Part shown: in pieces, positions 42,894-52,070 of the stretch
How the letters are laid out: the number at the start of each line of letters is the position of its first letter
How positions within the stretch are numbered: the stretch's first letter is position 1
NCBI GenBank assembly: GCA_963667315.1
Contig: OY763325.1
Location: forward strand, 3,224,001 to 3,288,000
From: DAINPP01 sp963667315
GTDB lineage: Bacteria; Thermotogota; Thermotogae; MWEM01
Direction: 5' to 3'
Length of the DNA stretch: 64,000 nucleotides
Made by a program: the position numbers and the translations under genes
The notes under the pieces: model-generated
The model's database searches: none
Seen by the model: the letters and a program-made list of their open reading frames with translations, nothing else
Told to the model about the DNA's origin: nothing

Positions 42894-44093
42894 TTATTTT
42901 CCTACTATTTCAACGGTGTCTCTTGCGATCATCAATTCTTCATTGGTCGGAACGATGAGAACGGCTACTTTTGAATCCTTGGTACAGATGAATCTTTCGT
43001 CACCTTTAACATCGTTTCTTTCCTTGTCAATTTTAACACCAAGATAACCGAGATATTTTTCACAGATTTCTTCTCTGAGGATCGGGGAATTTTCTCCAAC
43101 ACCTGCTGTGAATACGATCGCATCAACACCATTCATCGCTGCAACATATGCGCCGATGTATTTTGCGATTCTGTATTCGTAAGTATCGAATGCCTCTCTG
43201 CAAACCGGTTCATTTTCGATGGCTTTATCTTCTACATCTCTCATGTCACTGCTGAATCCATCTGTTAAGCCGTAAATTCCGCTCTTTTTGTTGAGAAGAT
43301 TGTAAACTTCTTCAACACTCATATTTTCTTTTTCCTGAAGGAAAACGAGAATAGATGGATCAAGGTCGCCTGAACGTGTTCCCATTACAAGTCCTTCAAG
43401 CGGTGTGAATCCCATACTGGTATCGACTGATTTACCACCGTCGATTGCTGCGAGGGAAGCACCGTTTCCGAGATGACAGGATACGATCTTGAGTTCTTCG
43501 ACCGGTTTTCCCATGATTTCTGCTGTTCTATTTGCGATGAATCTGTGTGATGTACCGTGGAATCCGTATCTTCTGATCTTGAATTTCCTGTAATATTCCA
43601 TAGGGATTGCGTATTTATAAGCGTGCTGCGGCATTGTGGAATGGAATGAGGTATCGAATACAACAACGTTTGGTACACCTGGAAGTAATTTCATGGCTGA
43701 TTTGATCCCCATGATGTTTGGTGGATTGTGGAGCGGTGCGAGGTAGGCATTTTCTTCCAGTGCTTGGATGACTTCATCATCAACAAGAACGGATTCTTTA
43801 AATTTCTCTCCACCATGAACAACCCTGTGTCCCAGTGCGTTGATTTCCTTAAGCGTTTCAAGGCTTCCCATTTTTGGATCTGTAATCGTTTCAAGAACAA
43901 GCTTCAACCCTTCATCATGATTGGCGATGGGTTTCTCGATGGGGAACTTCTGTCCCTCTTTTTTGTGCTTTAAAACTGAACCGGGAATTCCGATTCTTTC
44001 AACTAATCCCTTACAAAGAACTTTTTCATTTTCCATATCAAGAAGCTGATACTTGATTGATGAACTTCCTGAATTTATTACCAGTACTTTCAT
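42894..44093 (-). CDS. ackA: Acetate kinase
   Basis: 399 residues, normal length. Converts acetyl phosphate and ADP to acetate and ATP in fermentation. Family signatures: VINSGSSSIKYQLL (N-terminal ATP/acetate kinase motif 1), GHRVVHGGEKF (motif 2 region) and MGTRSGDLDPSI; the catalytic Asp/Arg region VFDTSFHSTMP is intact. No pta gene is adjacent in the window. It has its own promoter (TATAAT at 44133-44128, complement) after the fba terminator. RBS GGGGGTG. Confidence 0.97.
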   Translation of the reverse strand: MKVLVINSGSSSIKYQLLDMENEKVLCKGLVERIGIPGSVLKHKKEGQKFPIEKPIANHDEGLKLVLETITDPKMGSLETLKEINALGHRVVHGGEKFKESVLVDDEVIQALEENAYLAPLHNPPNIMGIKSAMKLLPGVPNVVVFDTSFHSTMPQHAYKYAIPMEYYRKFKIRRYGFHGTSHRFIANRTAEIMGKPVEELKIVSCHLGNGASLAAIDGGKSVDTSMGFTPLEGLVMGTRSGDLDPSILVFLQEKENMSVEEVYNLLNKKSGIYGLTDGFSSDMRDVEDKAIENEPVCREAFDTYEYRIAKYIGAYVAAMNGVDAIVFTAGVGENSPILREEICEKYLGYLGVKIDKERNDVKGDERFICTKDSKVAVLIVPTNEELMIARDTVEIVGK

Positions 44094-44127
44094 TTAAACA
44101 GTCACCCCCGTGTGATTTGTCAGAATT

Positions 44128-44167
44128 ATTATAAACTGCCGGAGGGCGGAAATCAATCCGCCCTCCG
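44128..44167 (-). terminator. fba terminator with overlapping ackA promoter
   Basis: Perfect stem CGGAGGGCGGA / TCCGCCCTCCG (44140-44150, 44157-44167), 6-nt loop; the minus-strand tail is only weakly T-rich (GCAGTTTATAAT). The TATAAT of the ackA promoter (44133-44128) directly follows the stem. Confidence 0.75.
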
Positions 44168-44197
44168 ATTAAATATTTACAAATTTAAGATTAATGT

Positions 44198-45136
44198 TTA
44201 CGCCTTGTTGGAAGAACCGAGGCATCTCATTCTCGCTGCGATTCCTTCCTTCATTGCTTCCATAGCCGGTCCGAAAACCTTTCTCGGGTCGATGGCACCC
44301 GGCGTTTCCGCAAGGAACTTTCTAACATGAGCGATAAAGGTTACTCTGAGATCTGTATCCGTATTAACCTTGTTGATTCCGAACTTCACACTTTCTTCAA
44401 GGGTTTCGAATGGTACGCCTTTTGCGCCCTTGATATCGGCACCAAATTCATTGGCGAGTGCAATCTGATCCGGTGGAACGCTTGAAGCACCGTGAAGTAC
44501 CATTGGGATTGGGCATTTGTCCTTGATAACCTTTAATCTGTCAAAGTCGAGTTTTGCTTCACCTTTGAATTTAAAGGCACCGTGACTTGTACCGATTGCA
44601 GGGGCAAGGAAATCCACGCCTGTTTTTTCGATGAATTCAATTGCTTCACCCGTATTAACCAGTACGGATTCTTCAGCGACGACGTTGTCTTCGATTCCCT
44701 TTAATGTTCCGAGTTCAGCTTCTACGCCAACGTTAACGGCATGTGCGATATCAACAATTTGTTTTGTCGCTGCCAGATTGCCTTCAAAAGGCTTGTCTGA
44801 AGCATCAATCATAACGGAGCCGTATCCGCCTTTTATACAGGCGACTATGTAATTGAAATCCTTTCCGTGGTCAAGATGTAAACTGACAGGAACCTTTGAA
44901 TGATCTCCGTAATTTTTAACCATGTCATAGAAAAATCTTACGCCTCTTTCAATGTTTCCCCTTCCGGCGTATTTTATTGCACCTTCACTTGTTTCAACGA
45001 TAACCGGTGAATTTTCCTGTTCAGCGGCAGCCATTATCGCCTGAAGGAATTCGAGGTTGTTAATGTTGAATGCGCCTACGCCGTAATACTTCGCATTGGC
45101 ATCATCCAAAATTTGTTTTGTTGGTACATATGGCAT
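44198..45136 (-). CDS. fba: Fructose-bisphosphate aldolase, class II
   Basis: 312 residues. Zn-dependent aldolase of glycolysis. The active-site pattern is present: D89 and H90 (HLDHGKD), E141 (EAELG), H185 (GTSHG), H215 (LHGASS). GYGSVMIDASDKPFEGN is the class II signature. C-terminal end is the family-typical FGPAMEAMKEG. It follows ndk by 24 bp and ends the atpD-atpC-manA-ndk-fba gene cluster. Confidence 0.97.
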   Translation of the reverse strand: MPYVPTKQILDDANAKYYGVGAFNINNLEFLQAIMAAAEQENSPVIVETSEGAIKYAGRGNIERGVRFFYDMVKNYGDHSKVPVSLHLDHGKDFNYIVACIKGGYGSVMIDASDKPFEGNLAATKQIVDIAHAVNVGVEAELGTLKGIEDNVVAEESVLVNTGEAIEFIEKTGVDFLAPAIGTSHGAFKFKGEAKLDFDRLKVIKDKCPIPMVLHGASSVPPDQIALANEFGADIKGAKGVPFETLEESVKFGINKVNTDTDLRVTFIAHVRKFLAETPGAIDPRKVFGPAMEAMKEGIAARMRCLGSSNKA

Positions 45137-45160
45137 CTTTGTTCCTCCTCATATATATTT

Positions 45161-45604
45161 TTACAGATCGTTTTGTACGTCCAAATGATAGTCTTTTATG
45201 TCCGAATCCTTAAAGAAAATTCTATGTTCTCTTTCGTAACTTTCAGGTGAATCAGAAGCATGAATCAGATTTTTTGTGACACTAACGGCAAAATCCCCTC
45301 TGATGGTTCCCAAGTCGGCTTTCAAAGGATCCGTGTTACCTATGATATGTCTAACCAGTTCAACACATCTCGGGGCTTCCAGGATCAGAAATAGCGCCGG
45401 ACCACTTGTTGCAAATTCCACGAGGTTTTCAAAAAAGCTCTTCCCTATATGTTCCTCATAAAGGTCATAGGCTTCTTCTTTCGTCATTTGATGGAATCTC
45501 AATGCACTGATTTTCATCCCATGCTGTTCAAATCTCCTGAGTATTTCACCCATCAGGCCTCTTCTGACCGTGTTGGGTTTAAAAAAAACAAAACTCTTAT
45601 CCAA
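45161..45604 (-). CDS. ndk: Nucleoside diphosphate kinase
   Basis: 147 residues from TTG at 45604, chosen because GAGGTGA lies 8 bp upstream and the resulting N-terminus (MDKSFVFFKPN) matches other NDKs. A GTG three codons earlier (45613) overlaps the ribosome site. The catalytic histidine is in NLIHASDS (H115 with this start); GDFAVSV and EREHRIFF are conserved. Balances NTP pools by phosphate transfer through a phosphohistidine. FKPN replaces the usual IKPD at the N-terminus. Confidence 0.95.
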   Translation of the reverse strand: MDKSFVFFKPNTVRRGLMGEILRRFEQHGMKISALRFHQMTKEEAYDLYEEHIGKSFFENLVEFATSGPALFLILEAPRCVELVRHIIGNTDPLKADLGTIRGDFAVSVTKNLIHASDSPESYEREHRIFFKDSDIKDYHLDVQNDL

Positions 45605-45616
45605 GGCACTCACCTC

Positions 45617-46498
45617 TTAGTCACACCCGTGTCTGGCCCACCAGCGACCGAGTTCCATGACGATACATTCACCGCTGATCTTAACCGAACTGTTGTGAGG
45701 AATGATGACCGGAAAATATTTTCTACATTCAAATTCGTCAATCTTGATGAGTTCAAGGGTTATCAGAACACAGAATCCCTTAACCTCTTCGTTATCGAAG
45801 GCCTTTTTATAAGTATAGAAATAATCATTTCTGTATTCACTGAAGTTTTCTCGTGTCTCCGCAACGGGATACCTGTAATTGGTGACCTCGCTCCCTTTCC
45901 TGATATGCATCGGTCTTTCTCTTCCCCAGTCATAAAGCCTGTAGGTCATATCAGAAGTCTGTTGAACCTCAAGGATAAGGGAATCCGGCCCCAGGGCATG
46001 AACTTTCCCAGCTTGAATGTAGATCAGGTCATCTTTTTTGACCGAAGCATAGCTGAGATGGTCTTCTATCCCATTTTTTTCGAGAATCTCAACCATCTGT
46101 TTTTTTGACTTGATCCCCTTTATGCCGTTTATGATTTTGGCGTCTTCTGAAGCATCAAGCACATACCACATCTCGTTCTTTCCCCAAGGTTCGCCCTGTT
46201 CGTTTTTTTTCGCATACGAATTGTCGGGATGAACTTGAATGGAAAGCCATTGTGTCGCGTTCAACATCTTTATTAAAAATGGGAATCGTGGAAGATTTAA
46301 TCCTGTAAGCTTTTGTGTAATCTTGGATGGGACATATTCTCTGCCGTCAAGTGAAAAAACGGTTGTCTCTTTTCCGGGATAACCGGATAAAAGCCAGACT
46401 TCACCTATATCTGATGCATCAGCAGATGGATATATATCCTTAAACTTTTCTCCACCCCAAGGTTTTGAAACAAATACTGGTTCAGGCAGATAAAACAA
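45617..46498 (-). CDS. manA: Mannose-6-phosphate isomerase, class I (short form)
   Basis: About 293 residues from TTG at 46498 (GGTGG 6 bp upstream); GTG at 46510 is an alternative start. The cupin-type Zn site appears in SIQVHPDN, GKNEMWYVL and KVHALGPD; the N-terminal KPWGG is typical. It interconverts mannose-6-P and fructose-6-P, linking mannose use or GDP-mannose synthesis to glycolysis. Tightly packed between atpC and ndk. Confidence 0.92.
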   Translation of the reverse strand: MFYLPEPVFVSKPWGGEKFKDIYPSADASDIGEVWLLSGYPGKETTVFSLDGREYVPSKITQKLTGLNLPRFPFLIKMLNATQWLSIQVHPDNSYAKKNEQGEPWGKNEMWYVLDASEDAKIINGIKGIKSKKQMVEILEKNGIEDHLSYASVKKDDLIYIQAGKVHALGPDSLILEVQQTSDMTYRLYDWGRERPMHIRKGSEVTNYRYPVAETRENFSEYRNDYFYTYKKAFDNEEVKGFCVLITLELIKIDEFECRKYFPVIIPHNSSVKISGECIVMELGRWWARHGCD

Positions 46499-46521
46499 TG
46501 AATACACCACCCTTTTCTATT

Positions 46522-46923
46522 CTAACGTTTTTTCCCAATCTGCATCCTCAGAATATTTTTCTGAAGTGATGCGTTGGCTTTGTATCTTTCAACATCATTT
46601 TTCGCCTTTGCAAGGGAATCTTCAGCCCTTTTTTTTGCCTCTCCGGCTCTGTATAAATCTATCTCCTCAGCTTTTTCAGCTGCATCCGTCACGATGACCA
46701 ATTCTTCTCCATCCATTCTGAGAAGTCCTCCGTGAACGGCAAACTTTATGACTTCATTACCCGATTTTACCTCCAATTCAGCAATATCGAGTGCGGTTAC
46801 TATTGGGGCTCTCTTACTGAGAACACCCATTGAACCCTCCAAGGTTCTGAAGGTGACACTTTCTGCCTGACCGGTCCATACAACTCGATCAGGCGCAACT
46901 ATTTCAGTCTTGAAAGTATTCAT
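46522..46923 (-). CDS. atpC: F1F0-ATP synthase epsilon subunit
   Basis: 133 residues. N-terminal beta-sandwich (FKTEIVAPDRVVWTGQAESVTFRTLEGSMGVLSKRAPIVTAL is the family pattern) and C-terminal helical hairpin (AGEAKKRAEDSLAKA). Follows atpD by 4 bp. Confidence 0.95.
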   Translation of the reverse strand: MNTFKTEIVAPDRVVWTGQAESVTFRTLEGSMGVLSKRAPIVTALDIAELEVKSGNEVIKFAVHGGLLRMDGEELVIVTDAAEKAEEIDLYRAGEAKKRAEDSLAKAKNDVERYKANASLQKNILRMQIGKKR

Positions 46924-46927
46924 TATA

Positions 46928-48337
46928 TCAACCTTCCTTGAGCTTTCTCGCCTTTTCCCTTGCCTTGTCTATATCTCCAACCATTAAGAAGGCCTGCTCT
47001 GGAAGATCATCACATTTTCCGTTTAATATATCTTCAAAACTTCTGACGGTATCCGCAATTGAAACGTATTCACCCGGTACACCCGTAAACTTTTCAGCAA
47101 CAAAGTTCGGCTGTCCGAGGAATTTCTGGATCTTTCTTGCCCTCTGAACGGTCTTTTTATCCGTTTCAGATAACTCCTCCATACCGAGAATTGCTATGAT
47201 ATCCTGAAGTTCGTTGTATCTCTGAAGGACTTCCTGAACCCCTCGTGCAACTTCATAATGCGTTTGCCCAACGATATCCGGTTCAAGAATCTTTGAGTTT
47301 GAATCAAGTGGGTCAACGGCCGGGTATATGCCAAGTTCTGAAATCTTTCGCGACAGAACAACCGATCCGTCAAGATGTGTAAAGGTTGTTGCAGGAGCAG
47401 GGTCGGTAATATCATCAGCGGGAACGTATACCGCCTGTACGGATGTGATAGAGCCTTTCTTTGTAGAAGTTATTCTTTCCTGCAGTTCACCCATGTCGGT
47501 TGCCAATGTGGGCTGATAACCAACGGCACTTGGCATTCTTCCGAGAAGGGCGGATACTTCTGAACCTGCCTGAACGAATCTGAAGATGTTATCGATAAAG
47601 AGCAGAACGTCTCTGCCTTCAATATCTCTGTAATATTCTGCCATCGTAAGAGCGGTAAGTGCGATTCTGAACCTTGCTCCGGGTGGTTCGTTCATCTGAC
47701 CGAATATGAGGACGGTGTTGTCGAGAACTTCTGCTTCCTTCATTTCGAGATAAATATCGTTCCCTTCTCTGGTTCTTTCGCCAACGCCGGCAAACATAGA
47801 GAAACCATGATGCTCTATTGCAATGTTTCGAATGAGCTCCTGAACGAGAACGGTCTTTCCAACCCCTGCACCTCCAAAGAATCCCATTTTACCACCTTTA
47901 GGGAACGGTGCAATAAGGTCTATAACCTTGATACCGGTTTCAAGGATTTCAATCTCAGAAGACTGATCTTTAAGTGGGGGAGGATCACGATGTATGGGCC
48001 ACTTCTCCTTCGTTGTTACATCACCTTTATTGTCTATAGGCTCTCCGAGAAGATTGAAGAGTCTTCCCATTGCCTCCGGTCCAACTGGAACGGAAATGGG
48101 TGCTCCAGTATCTGTTACTTCAAGACCTCTAATAAAACCATCGGTTGAATCCAATGCAACAGTTCTTACTGTATCATCACCAATAAGCTGTTCAACTTCA
48201 AGAACAAGTTTTTTCTTTGTGTCAGGATGAATCACTTCAAGGGCGTTAAATATATCCGGCAGGTTTTCATTGCTGAATTTAACATCAATAACAGGACCTA
48301 TGATTGATACGATTTCGCCCTTATTTGACTTTGCCAT
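46928..48337 (-). CDS. atpD: F1F0-ATP synthase beta subunit
   Basis: 469 residues. P-loop GGAGVGKT (155-162), catalytic Glu in GERTREG, DELSEEDK-like region as EELSETDK (ATP synthase regulatory segment), and LLFIDNIFRF (Walker B). ATG at 48337 follows GGGAGGTG. Only atpD and atpC are here: the region upstream is a promoter, a terminator and rpsT, so alpha, gamma, delta, a, b and c subunit genes must lie elsewhere. That is unusual for an otherwise normal bacterial ATP synthase. Confidence 0.97.
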   Translation of the reverse strand: MAKSNKGEIVSIIGPVIDVKFSNENLPDIFNALEVIHPDTKKKLVLEVEQLIGDDTVRTVALDSTDGFIRGLEVTDTGAPISVPVGPEAMGRLFNLLGEPIDNKGDVTTKEKWPIHRDPPPLKDQSSEIEILETGIKVIDLIAPFPKGGKMGFFGGAGVGKTVLVQELIRNIAIEHHGFSMFAGVGERTREGNDIYLEMKEAEVLDNTVLIFGQMNEPPGARFRIALTALTMAEYYRDIEGRDVLLFIDNIFRFVQAGSEVSALLGRMPSAVGYQPTLATDMGELQERITSTKKGSITSVQAVYVPADDITDPAPATTFTHLDGSVVLSRKISELGIYPAVDPLDSNSKILEPDIVGQTHYEVARGVQEVLQRYNELQDIIAILGMEELSETDKKTVQRARKIQKFLGQPNFVAEKFTGVPGEYVSIADTVRSFEDILNGKCDDLPEQAFLMVGDIDKAREKARKLKEG

Positions 48338-48390
48338 AAACACACCTCCCACAAGTTTGCGATTTAATCAGAAATAGTGTTTTCCTGTTT

Positions 48391-48399
48391 AGTATACCA
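48391..48399 (-). promoter_or_regulatory. atpD promoter (extended -10)
   Basis: TGGTATACT on the minus strand (48399-48391), 54 bp upstream of the ATG. It shows that the atpDC cluster is transcribed independently. Confidence 0.65.
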
Positions 48400-48439
48400 T
48401 AATATCAGCCTTCATTTCACATCATTTTTTTGTCTTTTC

Positions 48440-48479
48440 TCCTATAAAAAAACAAAAAAACCGAGGGGATTTCCCTCGG
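48440..48479 (-). terminator. rpsT terminator
   Basis: CCGAGGG / CCCTCGG stem (48461-48467, 48473-48479), followed on the minus strand by T7-G-T7. It lies ~100 bp beyond the rpsT stop, after the hairpin array. Confidence 0.88.
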
Positions 48480-48501
48480 CTATTAAACTTTGTAAAAAAA
48501 G

Positions 48502-48567
48502 CTCATACTCCAACGTATGAGTGCTCATGCGCTTGAGCATGAGTGCTCCAGCGTACTCACAGGAGCA
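48502..48567. repeat. Tandem hairpin array in the rpsT 3' region
   Basis: Two adjacent imperfect 22-bp direct repeats (48517-48538 and 48539-48560, both beginning ATGAGTGCTC) and three stem-loops: CTCATAC/GTATGAG (48502-48521), TGCTCA/TGAGCA (48522-48539), TGCTCC/GGAGCA (48544-48567). It lies between the rpsT stop and its terminator. It looks like a repetitive 3'-UTR element (REP-like) that may stabilise the mRNA or bind a protein. Confidence 0.6.
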
Positions 48568-48578
48568 TACAGCTTGAT

Positions 48579-48860
48579 TTAGGCTTCTGCTCCTGCAGAT
48601 TCGGCTTTCTTAATTCTCTTTGCAAGTGTTGCTTTTCTTCTTGCAGCCTGATTTCTGTGAATTGTACCGATCTTTGCAGCTCTATCTATGGCTGAGAAAG
48701 CATTTGGCAACATTTCTGTAGCTGTTTCTACATCTCCGCCATCCAAAGCTCTATTAATCTTCTTTGTGAGATTCTTGAATTTGCTTTTGTAAATTCTGTT
48801 CTGCAATCTTTCTTTTTCGGATCTCTTAACTCTCTGTTTTGCTGATTTATGCTGTGGCAT
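48579..48860 (-). CDS. rpsT: 30S ribosomal protein S20
   Basis: 93 residues, highly basic and helical: PQHKSAKQRVKRSEKERLQN and HRNQAARRKATLAKRIKKA are the typical S20 pattern that binds 16S rRNA. RBS GGGAGGAGG. Single-gene transcription unit with its own terminator. Confidence 0.95.
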   Translation of the reverse strand: MPQHKSAKQRVKRSEKERLQNRIYKSKFKNLTKKINRALDGGDVETATEMLPNAFSAIDRAAKIGTIHRNQAARRKATLAKRIKKAESAGAEA

Positions 48861-49089
48861 TCTTTTTCCTCCTCCCTTGATATGAATTCGTGAAAGCAGA
48901 TTCCCGCTGTCTTCACAGAGCGTATTTTATCACGAATCATAAGAATTGTCAAATAAAATGATGGCGTTTTTCTGTAAAATCTGGTGTTACATTTCATCTT
49001 TCAAATAGCCCTCAACGGAGAGGTATTTTATTAGCATAACGAACATATTATGTGGTATATTTACCCGTTACAAAAAAAGGGGTGATAAT

Positions 49090-49953
49090 GTGATATTCTT
49101 GATACTCGCTATTCTGTGCAGTTCTTCAATTGCGTTAATCTTTAAATTTTCTGAGAAGAATGATATGAATCGTTTTATCGTTACCACATCTAACTATCTC
49201 ATCGCATTTTCAGTCAGCCTTTTTATGACGCTTTTCAGTCATCCGGACTGGTCTCTTCAACTCTTCCCGATTTTACTGGGTATCGGTGGCGGCGTCTTTT
49301 TCTTTCTGTCATTCTATCTCTATCAAAAAAGTGTCAGAAACAGCGGGGCGTCTCTTTCCGGAGCCTTTGGGAAAATGGGGATTCTTATTCCCATGATCTT
49401 TTCCTTCATCCTCTGGCAGGAATATCCCGGGATGATTCAATGGTTTGGCATCTGTTTGGCACTGTTTTCGATCATCATCGTTAATCTCCCGCGAAAAAAA
49501 GACCAAAACAATTTTCATATAGAGCTGATCTTCCTGTTCCTCTTCGGCGGACTGGCGGAATTCTTCAACAAAATTTTTCAGAAATATGCCGCTATAACGG
49601 ATGATAAAAACATCTTCCTGTTTTTTATCTTTTTTTCAGCCTTTGTTATCAGTTTCATCTTCAGCTTTATCAGTATCAGAAGAGAAAAAAAATTGCCTCA
49701 TCGAAAACCCGTCAATTTCAAACGCGACCTGCTTACGGGTATAGCCGTAGGGATCCCAAATCTTTTTTCCTCGTTTTTTTTGATCATGTCTCTCGATTAT
49801 CTCAAGACCTCGGTCGTCTTTCCGGTCTACAGCGCAGGCAGTATCGCCGTCATCAGTATTCTGAGTTTTCTGATCTTTAAAGAGAAACTGAAGCGCGTTG
49901 AGAAAGTTTCTGTTCTGATCACCATTTTAGCCCTTGTGCTGGTGAATATGTAG
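49090..49953 (+). CDS. DMT-family (EamA) transporter
   Basis: 287 residues, ten predicted membrane helices in two repeats; second-half EamA end is KTSVVFPVYSAGSIAVISILSFLIFKEKLKR. Start GTG at 49090 follows GGGGTG. DMT proteins export or import small metabolites; no clue to substrate. Confidence 0.82.
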   Translation: MIFLILAILCSSSIALIFKFSEKNDMNRFIVTTSNYLIAFSVSLFMTLFSHPDWSLQLFPILLGIGGGVFFFLSFYLYQKSVRNSGASLSGAFGKMGILIPMIFSFILWQEYPGMIQWFGICLALFSIIIVNLPRKKDQNNFHIELIFLFLFGGLAEFFNKIFQKYAAITDDKNIFLFFIFFSAFVISFIFSFISIRREKKLPHRKPVNFKRDLLTGIAVGIPNLFSSFFLIMSLDYLKTSVVFPVYSAGSIAVISILSFLIFKEKLKRVEKVSVLITILALVLVNM

Positions 49954-50050
49954 GTAGTATAACTTATTTGCCGTTGGGTCTCAATTTCGCCGTTTTTTCC
50001 TACACCATTTTGTCCCATGCGTTTTAAAACCTTTGATGATATTAACAAGT

Positions 50051-50078
50051 GTATGGGCGGAATCTTTTCCGCCCATAC
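50051..50078. terminator. Terminator between DMT and sugar-ABC genes
   Basis: Perfect 12-bp stem GTATGGGCGGAA / TTCCGCCCATAC (50051-50062, 50067-50078), TCTT loop. T-richness is weak on both sides, so it probably works for the convergent pair by stem strength. The remaining gap 49954-50120 contains nothing else recognisable. Confidence 0.75.
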
Positions 50079-50120
50079 TACTATTGATTTTCCGAATACC
50101 CTTTGATTGAGAAGCGTTTC

Positions 50121-50948
50121 TTATCCTTTGACAGACCCGGCCATCAATCCCTGGATGAAATACTTCCCAAGGAAGATATAAACGATCAGTGTCGGCAATG
50201 CGGCGACAACGGCACCAGCCATCTGGAGGTTCCACTCAACGACCTGACTTCCCGCGAGGTTAACCAGCGCAACGGTGATGGGCTGTTTGGTTGGGTCTGA
50301 TGTGATGGTGACGGCAAAGAGGAACTCGTTCCATATGTTTGTGAACTGCCAGATGATGACGACGACGAATCCGGGGAGAGATAATGGGAAAAGAATATTT
50401 GTATAGACCTTGAACATGTTGGCGCCGTCTATGTTGGCTGCCTCTATCATCTCATCCGGAACTTCCGTGTAATAATTTCTGAATATGAGGGTTGTGATAG
50501 GAATTCCATATATGACATGTGCAACGATCAATCCTCCGATTTTTCCGTAAAGGCCTATTGATTGAAGGAATCTGATTAGTGGGAAGAGAATACTCTGATA
50601 CGGAATAAACATCCCGAACAGGATTAACAGGAAAACGATATTTGATCCCCTGAATTTGATCTTGGCAAAGATAAACCCGTTGATTGACCCGATCATACAA
50701 GAGAGCAGTGTCGCCGGGATGACCAGCAGAAAACTGTTTTTCAGGTTTGGGCCCAGCTTTTCAAACGCCTTGATAAATCCTTCAAAGGAGGGGTTCTGCG
50801 GAAGATTCCACATCGTGGACATACTGATCTCCTGAATAGGTTTAAAACTGGTTACCAGGATCATGTATATGGGCATCATAAAGAGAAACCCCATGATGAT
50901 TAAGACGATGTACGAAACTGAAGTGCTCCATTTTTTTGTATGTCTCAT
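50121..50948 (-). CDS. Sugar ABC importer permease (MalG type)
   Basis: 275 residues, six membrane helices. The EAA loop is EAANIDGANMFKVYTNILFPLSLPG, the site that couples to the ATPase. N-terminus starts with the MalG-like cytoplasmic segment and the FKPIQEIS motif. It overlaps the upstream permease by 4 bp (ATGA). Confidence 0.92.
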   Translation of the reverse strand: MRHTKKWSTSVSYIVLIIMGFLFMMPIYMILVTSFKPIQEISMSTMWNLPQNPSFEGFIKAFEKLGPNLKNSFLLVIPATLLSCMIGSINGFIFAKIKFRGSNIVFLLILFGMFIPYQSILFPLIRFLQSIGLYGKIGGLIVAHVIYGIPITTLIFRNYYTEVPDEMIEAANIDGANMFKVYTNILFPLSLPGFVVVIIWQFTNIWNEFLFAVTITSDPTKQPITVALVNLAGSQVVEWNLQMAGAVVAALPTLIVYIFLGKYFIQGLMAGSVKG

Positions 50949-51868
50949 TTTCTGTCCTCCTTCTTCAACGTACTCAGAAGATATGGAACGATTACAATGG
51001 CAACCATGGCAAGCATGATGACGGCAACACCGGATCCCATCGCATACCTGTCTCTGTTAAATGTCAGATCATACATATACACAGCCGGCATGTCGGTTAC
51101 ATTATTCGGTCCGCTTCCGGTCATCGCATAGACGAGATCAAAGATCTTCAACGAGATATGACCGAGAATAATCATGGCGGAGAGTGTGATGGTCCTGAGG
51201 AGTGGCATCTTCACTTTCCAGAATATCTGCCAGTTCGTGGCGCCATCCACCTGTGCCGCTTCGATCATCGATAGTGGAATCCCACGCATACCGGCGAGGT
51301 ACATCGCCATGGTGTATCCCGACAACTGCCAGGTTGCCGCTATGATAACGGGGATCAACGCAATATTAAATTTTCCGATTGTATCGGTTGAGGTAAACCA
51401 GCCCCATTGCAATCCGTCAAGGCCAAGATTTTTCAACAACAGATTGATACCGGACGGATCTGTCGGGAAGTTTCCCGGTGCAAAGAACCAGCTCCATATC
51501 GTTCCGGTAACGACGAGTGATAAGGCATATGGAAAAAGGAACACATTTTGAAAAAATCTGCCTCCCTTTAATTTCCTGTCAAGCAAGTTTGCCAGGAATA
51601 AGCCGATGACGATACAGGCGAGAATAAAAAGAATGGTAAAAAACAGGGTGTTCCAGAGATCCGTTTGAAATCGCGTGTCTTTAAACAGACGTTCGTAATT
51701 CCGCCATCCTACGAAATCAAACTCCCCCTTAACCAGTTTTGAATAACTGTTCCAGTTTGAGAAAGACATTCTGACAGTTGATGAAATAAAACCATAGACA
51801 AATACAGCGATTGCAACGATACTTGGTAGAACGACCAGAAAGCCAATCAGTTTTCGATTTTTTCTCAT
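50945..51868 (-). CDS. Sugar ABC importer permease (MalF type)
   Basis: 307 residues, six membrane helices. EAA loop EAAQVDGATNWQIFWKVKMPL. RBS GGGAGGAG. Partner of the MalG-type permease. No ATPase gene lies in the cluster, so a shared MsmK/MalK-type ATPase elsewhere must power it. A possible internal promoter lies upstream: TATAAT (52029-52024, complement) with the inverted repeat GGGAT-7-ATCCC (52032-52048) next to it. Confidence 0.92.
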   Translation of the reverse strand: MRKNRKLIGFLVVLPSIVAIAVFVYGFISSTVRMSFSNWNSYSKLVKGEFDFVGWRNYERLFKDTRFQTDLWNTLFFTILFILACIVIGLFLANLLDRKLKGGRFFQNVFLFPYALSLVVTGTIWSWFFAPGNFPTDPSGINLLLKNLGLDGLQWGWFTSTDTIGKFNIALIPVIIAATWQLSGYTMAMYLAGMRGIPLSMIEAAQVDGATNWQIFWKVKMPLLRTITLSAMIILGHISLKIFDLVYAMTGSGPNNVTDMPAVYMYDLTFNRDRYAMGSGVAVIMLAMVAIVIVPYLLSTLKKEDRK

Positions 51869-52070
51869 TTCTCCTCCCTTTTATAGCTTCATTTATGAAC
51901 CGAATTATTTTCAAGGGTTGTTTGCTTATTTACTTGATTTTTTTGAATTAATCATCAAATGTATTGCCGATTGAAATACAATAGAACCGGATAATATATA
52001 GAGGTCGAATATCTTAGTTCTCCATTATATTGGGATTTAAAATATCCCGCCCCTACATGTATCATCTGTA

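Noticed and set aside
45449..46108. 219-codon plus-strand frame across ndk and manA
   Set aside because: Both minus-strand genes are unmistakable by motif; this frame has no start signal or homology and is a shadow.
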